Assembly (NCBI GenBank): GCA_047967505.1
Contig: CM106540.1
DNA length: 64,000 nt
Strand: one strand, 5' to 3'
Source: Dipteris shenzhenensis
Lineage: Eukaryota > Polypodiophyta > Polypodiopsida > Gleicheniales
In this document: positions 57,749 through 64,000 of the stretch, one piece after another
Layout: each line of letters starts with the position of its first letter
Position numbering within the stretch: the stretch's first letter is position 1
The notes under the pieces: model-generated
The model's input: the letters and a program-made list of their open reading frames with translations, nothing else
Told to the model about the DNA's origin: nothing
The model's database searches: none
Made by a program: the position numbers and the translations under genes

Positions 57749-59291
57749 CACAGGTGCCTAGATACAATACAATGGACTAAATGCACATTTGATACCGATA
57801 GGATGAGTAAATCTACTTTGTTTTTGATACTCATCTATATTTTATGAGTGCATGCAAGGTCTGGCTAGACCAACGGTTTGTTCCTTCTTTGTCGATTAAC
57901 TTTTTGATGACTTATGGTATGTATTTACTTATTGATTCACCTTATATCACTTATATGTCTTTCATGATGGACACATATGGCTGACTTATTGAGTACTCAT
58001 TTGGCCATGGAACCTATGGATTACTTATTGCGTACTCATTTGAACATGGCAAGGTCCAACATCTTTCAGGTGACTATATTTATGAACACATAGGGCTAAT
58101 TTTTTGACTACTCATTTGGACGTGGCATATGGTTAACTACTTGAGCACTTTTCTGGATGTGGTACATAGATTATTATTGAGTCCTCATTATTAGAATGTG
58201 AGGGAGAATTGATATGAGGGCTATGGAAGAGACGAGCCTTGCATTTAGGCTTACAACATAATCCACCTTTTTGGTCTTGTAATATTTTTGGGACCCCATA
58301 TGTCAAACTTATTGTAGTGAAATTATTATGCAAAAATAAAATTTAATTTGTACCATTTGGTGTAAATAAATATTAAAACATGTACATTTTGTTAAATTAA
58401 AGTATTTTTGCTATAGCTTATTTTGCATAGCATATGTAATACTTGACATCTTGCAAGCCAATGATGATGATAGTGGGTTTTAAATGTCTCATTGTATTTT
58501 GAATGTGTTCTTAATTTTTGATTGCGTGTTGCAAATTTAGGGTGGGATAAAACTTTTGCATTGTATGGTATTGTCTTGTTACATGCCACCGATGGGTGGC
58601 AGTATGCTATTGTCTCATTGTGCTTTGTAAATGTCTTCTACTTAGGGTTTGGGCTTTGAAGATTTGATTCTTTTTGTCACCACTCGCATAGGCCTCTAGG
58701 TGGTAATGCCAATCGTAGTGCTCTTGACTAGGTTCATTTGCTCAAGAGCACACCAACTAGCATACAACTCACCATCATATGCAATAGAAACCTCTACGAT
58801 GGCATGCGGAAGAAGCATATGCAAATTGATATTTCTTGCCTTTGGTTACATTATTTTTGGCTAACTTTTGAGATTAGTTTTAATTGAAAGAGAGAGAGAG
58901 AGAGAGAGAGCTTGTTATGAAAGTGCATAAAGTTATCTCTGACTGGGTCAGTTCTTTAAATTTAATGGAAATTTTAGTCTTCAATTTATATTCCCATGGA
59001 AAATACAAAATGCTTTTTAATCTACGGTTTAGAATTTGAATGTGCGATAGAAACCTACACATCATTTTAGAATTGCTAGTTTGCCAATTGGGATGGAATG
59101 CACATGTAAGGATTTCCTTTGTTCAATAAACTTCAATTGCAAATGGTGAATGCTTTTTTCATTTAGCTGTGCATTTTGATTTAGAATTACAACCAACTTT
59201 ATTATATAAGTTTTAATTAATTTACATCTAGATGTGGTACATGGATTATTACTAACTCCTCATTTGGATGTGATAATATTTACTCCTCTAA
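57749..59291. other. Spacer of the inverted duplication; ~45-bp minisatellite
   Basis: Units of the type TTATTGAGTACTCATTTGGACATGG followed by a variable part recur at about 57980, 58020, 58105, 58140 and 58180, with a stray copy near 59235. No gene was recognised. A (GA)n tract lies at about 58888-58910. Confidence 0.65.
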
Positions 59292-59776
59292 CAAACCTAC
59301 ATGTACTCAGAGACACAATTGATTGTGATCAAAGAGAACATATGAGCTCACCCTAGAAACAAATGAGTGCCCTGAAAATGACAAGAAAACATGTGAGAAG
59401 CACCTTCACATATGTGAAGTAACATATCCAAGAAGTAATGATATCAAAGCTAAATAGAAAAGAAACATTGAAAGAAACATGTTACCATGTTAACAACATA
59501 AAACATTGACCAAGTCCTTTTCTTCCATAGGATGGACCAGCTTATGAAAGTGAAGCTAGTGTTGAATACATGATGAGCAAGGCAAGCAAGATGTTAGCTC
59601 ATAAGAGAGAAAGAAACATTAGATTGACATTTTCTTTTGCATATCAAGCACACCTACATGATCTTTACCCTACTCTAGATCAAAGACAATGGATGGCCTA
59701 TAGGCATGCATGATTAACAAAGATGAAAGAGAACCTGCTTTTAAAATCATAAGATAATCCAAAGTAACTCTCACCT

Positions 59777-60500
59777 CACTACTACACATGGATCGTATTA
59801 CGATGTTTAAGTAGCGATGTTTAGCGCACACGGGGTGCTAATCATCAGTATTGGAAGCGCGTCTCGTAAAGCATCGCTATATAGTGACTTTAGACAAACG
59901 TCACCATATAGCGACCATTTCTAAAGTCGCTATATAGAGAGGGAGCACTTTCTTACCTGGAAAAGTCTTGCTCAGTGTTTTGTGGACTGGCCCTACACTA
60001 CAAGGCATAGGCCATTTTCCGACAGAAATACCGACGCTTTTTACATTAATTTTTTTTTTTTTCACGGGCGCAAAGGTCGTTATAAAAGTCGTTAAAATCG
60101 TCGAAAAAGGAGCGTCGCTATAAATCGTTGCTATATAGCGACGCTGTTAATCGTCGCTATATAGCGACGATGCAAACGTCGCTATATAGCGACACTGTTA
60201 ATCGTCGCTATATAGCGACACTGGTAAACGTCGCTATATAGCGACGATTAACAGAAGTAAAAAAAAAGGGTTAGTGGGGCTAAACAGGGCTTCCTTTTGG
60301 CCCTGTTTAGCCCCACTAATCCTTTTTTTTTAACATTTATCAGAATTGTAAGTGTCGCTATATAGCGACACTGAGATACTTTTTTATAGCGATGTTTTAT
60401 AGAGAGCTTTTTTTCTCATATAGACCTTAAAAGTTAGTTTTTTCCAATGACAATTTTTTTAAAATTTTCATACATGTTTGATCTTTTGAGAGAATAAAAG
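59777..60500 (-). mobile_element. Family-2 TNP2-side terminus, inverted copy, interrupted by a solitary terminus
   Basis: Starts CACTACTACACATGGATC at 59777, with degenerate CGCTATATAGCGAC palindromes to about 59935 and again from 60350. Between these lie 58 bp unique to this copy and the 336-bp CACTACAAGG segment. Confidence 0.7.
59996..60331. mobile_element. Solitary family-2 PF03004-side terminus, second copy
   Basis: Starts CACTACAAGGCATAGG and ends at the T-tract closing the hairpin, exactly as at 1276-1614. It contains five or so CGTCGCTATATAGCGAC palindromes and the same hairpin with AGTGGGGCTAAACAGGGC in one arm. No transposase gene is linked to it here. Confidence 0.75.
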
Positions 60501-60596
60501 TATGAGAGCATGTACATCAAGCCTTTGAAGCTCATATAATGTCCAAGTTTGAGATGAAAAAAATCAATGAAGAGCATTTACATCAACGGTTTCATC

Positions 60597-61712
60597 TTAA
60601 GCCAAGTCTAACGCACCAAAAAAGTCTATCTCTAACTCTATACCGAGTTGATCTCCTATATCATCATCGTACTCTAGCATCCTACGTTCACCTAAAAGTA
60701 CTATATCATCTTCTTTAATAAAGTGTGGTGATTCTTGATGATCGTTGTCTTCTTCCCCAATATCGTGCATCTTCCTCCCGTGTGATGTCATTATGCGCAT
60801 CTTCCTCTTGGCACATATTGTGATCATCTTCTTCGCTAGATTCATCGGGATCAATTGGATCCGGCATTGGTAGTGGCATCTCCATATCCACATCTCTATC
60901 TTCAAAAATTTGCTTAATTCATGGTGCAACTTGGATCACGTACCACCATCTTGGATCAAAACAATCCGGATGAAAAACCACCTATATTGAATATGGGTGC
61001 CAAATGTCGTCAATTATATATATGAATTTATGCTTAAGTACATGTATCAATGGATCTTGTAAAACAAAAGCTTTGATTAATTAAATCATTAGTATGCACC
61101 TGCTCATAGTGCTCGGGAACAACAAAAGTATCACTTTCATCGGTCCAATGTTTGGTGGAGTCTATTGCAAAGAAATTGCTACTATCTTTTCTCACTGTTG
61201 CATGGGGACCGTTGTAAATAGTTCTAAACCATTTTACATCAAGAATGAAAACTAAATCGTCTGAAATCAACTTCATAGATTTTGTGTATGGTTCCACAAT
61301 AATCCAACTGTGAGGAGAGAAGATTGGTATCTGAAGCACTTGCTTGGCTATCCTATGTGAAGTTAGCCATGACTCCACAATCATATGTGACTCTCTTTGA
61401 ATCGATGCGTTCCACGTGAAAATGTCGTCCATATGACCATAATTCACTGTACTTTTTGTACTGTAAAAGAGCATCGTTAAAACAATAAAGATGCATCTAT
61501 TTTATAGCGTATATTACCACAAATAATTACTTAATTACGTCAAGAGGTAAGAAACTTACATGCATCATACATCCAGATAACTCTCGCTCACCCTCGTTTA
61601 TTGTCTCTCCATCACGTTCGGCTTTACGTAGAACTAGTTGTAGCCAATCAAGTGACATGTGAGAAGGGAGAAGAGCCAGATCCCATGGATATGGTTGCGA
61701 TCGCCTATACAT
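60597..61712 (-). pseudogene. TNP2-type transposase C-terminal fragment (family 2, inverted copy)
   Basis: Frames at 61712-61527 (SLDWLQLVLRKAERDGETIN), 61474-61034 (HMDDIFTWNASIQRESHMI, LDVKWFRTIYNGPHATVRKD) and 60929-60597 (acidic tail with HQESPHFIKEDDIVLLGE) match the plus-strand copy at 55.7-56.9 kb. Frameshifts break it. It exists because of the inverted duplication. Confidence 0.75.
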
Positions 61713-61750
61713 TACTCTGAATCTCGTCCTTGCATTTATTCTTTCTGCTT

Positions 61751-62259
61751 TGGACTAGCACTTGTTGAAGTTGCAAGATATTATCACAAAAAAAGTCTAC
61801 ATTGCAGAGGTAGCATTGCGGATAGTTGAAAATCACATGGCCAATTTTTGCATGGAGTATAATAAGCTCAAAATTATATCCATTTTCCTTTTTGAGTGGA
61901 AACTCTGAACCATGTTTATAGGATAATAAGGATTTGAATAGGGTGATCTCTCTCTTTTATATAGTGTTAGAGAAAATCAAGCGCATTCATACAACCTAAT
62001 GTTTGTGCGTTTGAAGTACCAAGAGTGTCCAATAGAATCTTTTGTGAGGAAGTACCTAAGTGGCAGATGCATCTAAAAGTAGTTGAAACACATGCATCTA
62101 GCACTTTATGACACCTTATGGACTTTACAAGTGAAGCAAAAGAAGTGATTAATCTAGTAGTTGTGCAAGGTAGGACTGAAATGTAAATGTGCACTCAATA
62201 TCTTTCAGAGTACACAAACAATGTGAGCTTGCCAGATCTTGCACCAACAATCCATGAGC
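61751..62259. other. Degenerate sequence probably continuing the kinase-like relic
   Basis: Short plus-strand pieces of frames occur, but no motif can be placed with confidence. Continuity with the kinase-like fragment that follows is the only hint. Confidence 0.3.
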
Positions 62260-62440
62260 AACTATGACCAAGAGTGTAAGGAAAGGTGCACCGAGTATTA
62301 ATCATCAGTGTTCAAGGTCTAAAACCAATAGTTTCATATGCAGGAAAAAGAAGTAACATGATACCACTCATGCATATGCAATGTTGAGGACAAAGCTAGC
62401 CATGTTAGTGCTGCATAGAGTTGTGTTCCATAACATACTC
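62260..62440 (+). pseudogene. Fragment of the kinase-like gene
   Basis: The reading GKVHRVLIISVQGLKPIVSY, then AGKRS, aligns with GKVYWVKIEGVPGFKPTLSY, then ASKKL, of the relic near 38470-38540. The nucleotide match continues through ACATGATACCACTCATGCATATGC (compare GATACTACACATGCACATAG). Only the N-lobe part is present, with stops. It ends where a family-1 TNP2 copy begins. Confidence 0.5.
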
Positions 62441-64000
62441 TACACCTCTTTTCTTGCTCTTTGTAAAGGCTCCCTTCAAACACCTCATGCGGATTTTATC
62501 TCAATAATCAGAAGAAGGGATTCGTTGGTTGGAGGATACAGTAGTAGTTACTGATCCGCCGCACTTACCAATCATCTATTACCAATTAATACCTGAATCT
62601 TTTTCGGTAAGTATTTGTACTAAATGTATGTGAACCCAGCATCTAGTGGGAGTACGAATTGTAGTAATAGCACGCTTCACCATCGCCATCTCTAGCTTTG
62701 ATAACATCCACGGTGCACGAGGTAAAAAAAGACACCCATTTGGTCTCTCTTGTGGCCAAGCTTCACGCATCCTCCCTGTGGTACATAGATCCTCCCTTAT
62801 GCTTGCGGAATCTCATGTCCCATTCAAATGCTCCCAAATGGTAGATGCCACATTCTTGAAGATATGCATGGGATCAAGCAAGTGATTGATCTTGAGGTGG
62901 GACCAATATGGTAAATGATAAAAGATGGAGTATCTAAACAAAAGTTGGTGTCAGTGGGAAATCTTTATTTCTAGCCAATACAACACAAAATAATTACAAA
63001 CCCTTACCGACTCATGCCAAGTGGTGGAGGAGTCATGGAACCGTCCCAAATTCTCATCCAATCTCCCACAGTGAGTGATTGTGGGAGGACTTCATTCCAA
63101 GGGGCAACATATCTAGGATGATCAGGTGGGAGAAATTGATGGTGATTCTCATAGATGACCTTATTCAATGTGTCTGCCCGTGAGGCAACTAGCGAAGGAC
63201 CACAAACAGGACATGCATGGTAACTCGATGTAGTGAGACCTGAACAATAGACACAATTAAGAGTTGAACGTGGGTTTAGGGTGCCACATCCTTTGCCTAT
63301 TCATAATTAGAAGTGCAATGCTTACCTGAACTCTCACCATAGCCTGAGCAGTCATGCATCATCCACATCAAGACTGCTTTGCAGTTGAAGTCTCGTGACG
63401 AGGGAGGCCTGCTCACATCATGCACCTCGATACCTCTCCAAAGTATCTCTAGCTCATCAATCAAAGGCTCCAAATAAACATCAGGATTTTTGACTTTATG
63501 TTTCCACGGAATTAGAAGGGACAGCATAAAATGTCCTTTCTTAATAGCCATAGAGGGTGGAAGATTATAATTCACCAATATCACTGGCCATACACTGTAA
63601 GAGGTGCTTTTGAGGCCAAATGGGTTCACACCGTCCATACCCAATCCAAGTCTCAAGCTCCTAGGTTCTTCCTTGAAGCTTGGCCATGTGTCTTCAATAT
63701 GCTTCCACACAGGAGAGTCCGCGGGAGTTCTCCACTTGCCATCGGTTGATCGATGGGAGGAATGCCATGACATGATCTCTGTAATAGATTTGCACTTGAA
63801 CATATGTTGGATGCGAGGGATTATGGGAAAATGTCGTAGAACCTTCCGAGGCACATCCAAAGTTTTGAGATCTGCTCTATATCTTGCCTCTCCACAAGTA
63901 GGACACTCTCTTGCATCCTTATGTAGTCCACGAAACAAAATGCAATCGTTGACACATGCATGGATGTGCTTGTAATCTAATCCTCTAAGAGAGGTCACAT
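62440..64000 (-). pseudogene. TNP2-type transposase (family 1, copy 4), cut by window end
   Basis: This matches 7300-8730 of the complete element closely, so it is one of the younger copies. The Tnp2 core is open from the window edge to 63297, with HACVNDCILFRG, ECPTCGEARYRADLKTLD, RLGLGMDGVNPFG and DVYLEPLIDELEILW. Unlike the copy at 5527-9514 it keeps CGA (Arg) after SRPPSS near 63395. A ~150-bp insertion at about 62488-62642 breaks the DPMHIF exon region. The 3' half is missing at 62440. Confidence 0.8.

Larger units (their letters stand above)
59292..61750 (-). repeat. Right arm of large inverted duplication
   Basis: Inverse of 55661-57748, lengthened by about 395 bp that includes the solitary terminus at 59996-60331. 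The flanking part (59292-59776) is 485 bp, against 486 bp in the left arm. Confidence 0.85.

Noticed and set aside
1-64000. tRNA or rRNA genes
   Set aside because: Reading both strands by eye gave no convincing tRNA arms or rRNA blocks; a covariance-model search was not possible.

Overview
The window reads as nuclear DNA from a land plant, in a region made almost entirely of transposable elements and their decayed remains. The evidence is plant-type TTTAGGG/CCCTAAA repeats, CACTA-type transposons with the plant TNP2 and PF03004 gene pair, a copia-like LTR with an initiator-Met-tRNA primer-binding site, hAT relics and intron-containing genes. No ordinary single-copy host gene is clearly recognisable and no rRNA or tRNA gene was seen. 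The lineage is uncertain; a fern, lycophyte or bryophyte is possible but this is only an impression.

Left part (1-15.4 kb). A truncated family-1 CACTA-like copy (1-1275) abuts a family-2 terminus at 1276 (CACTACAAGG) and a three-exon PF03004 gene on the minus strand (1800-3351). A structurally complete family-1 element spans 5096-12572. It has near-matching ends starting CACAACAA, an AAT target duplication, TNP2 on the minus strand, a divergent PF03004 gene on the plus strand, and arrays of TATA-centred palindromes at both ends and in the centre. Each of its two genes carries one in-frame nonsense codon. A degenerate PF03004 copy and a 1.1 kb purine tract follow.

Middle (15.4-36.3 kb). There are two divergent copies of an unrecognised small coiled-coil protein; a minus-strand gene made of repeated Ulp1 (C48 peptidase)-like units; and an inverted pair of telomere-like arrays enclosing a CT microsatellite. 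A transposase-like frame follows that is open for 3.75 kb apart from two stops. Then, all on the plus strand, come a second Ulp1-like gene, a decayed DDE-type transposase, and a frame ending in a recognisable histone H3 fold. A near-perfect 86-bp-arm hairpin follows. The Ulp1-transposase-H3 run is the most unusual thing here and may be a chromatin-directed transposon.

Right-middle (36.8-48.6 kb). Inverted arrays of ACCGACCGGTAT-like and GCTCGCTT-like motifs at both ends suggest a third, roughly 11.8 kb element. It carries a protein-kinase-like pseudogene and a coiled-coil/RING-like pseudogene, and has been invaded by two hAT copies. A kinase fragment recurs at 62.2 kb, so the kinase looks transposon-borne.

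Right end (48.6-64 kb). Nested wreckage: two more family-1 TNP2 copies, copia relics with one LTR, a family-2 TNP2 half element, and an inverted duplication of more than 2 kb (55661-57748 against 59292-61750) that includes about 486 bp of non-element flank.

Domain names come from recall of family patterns, not from a search.
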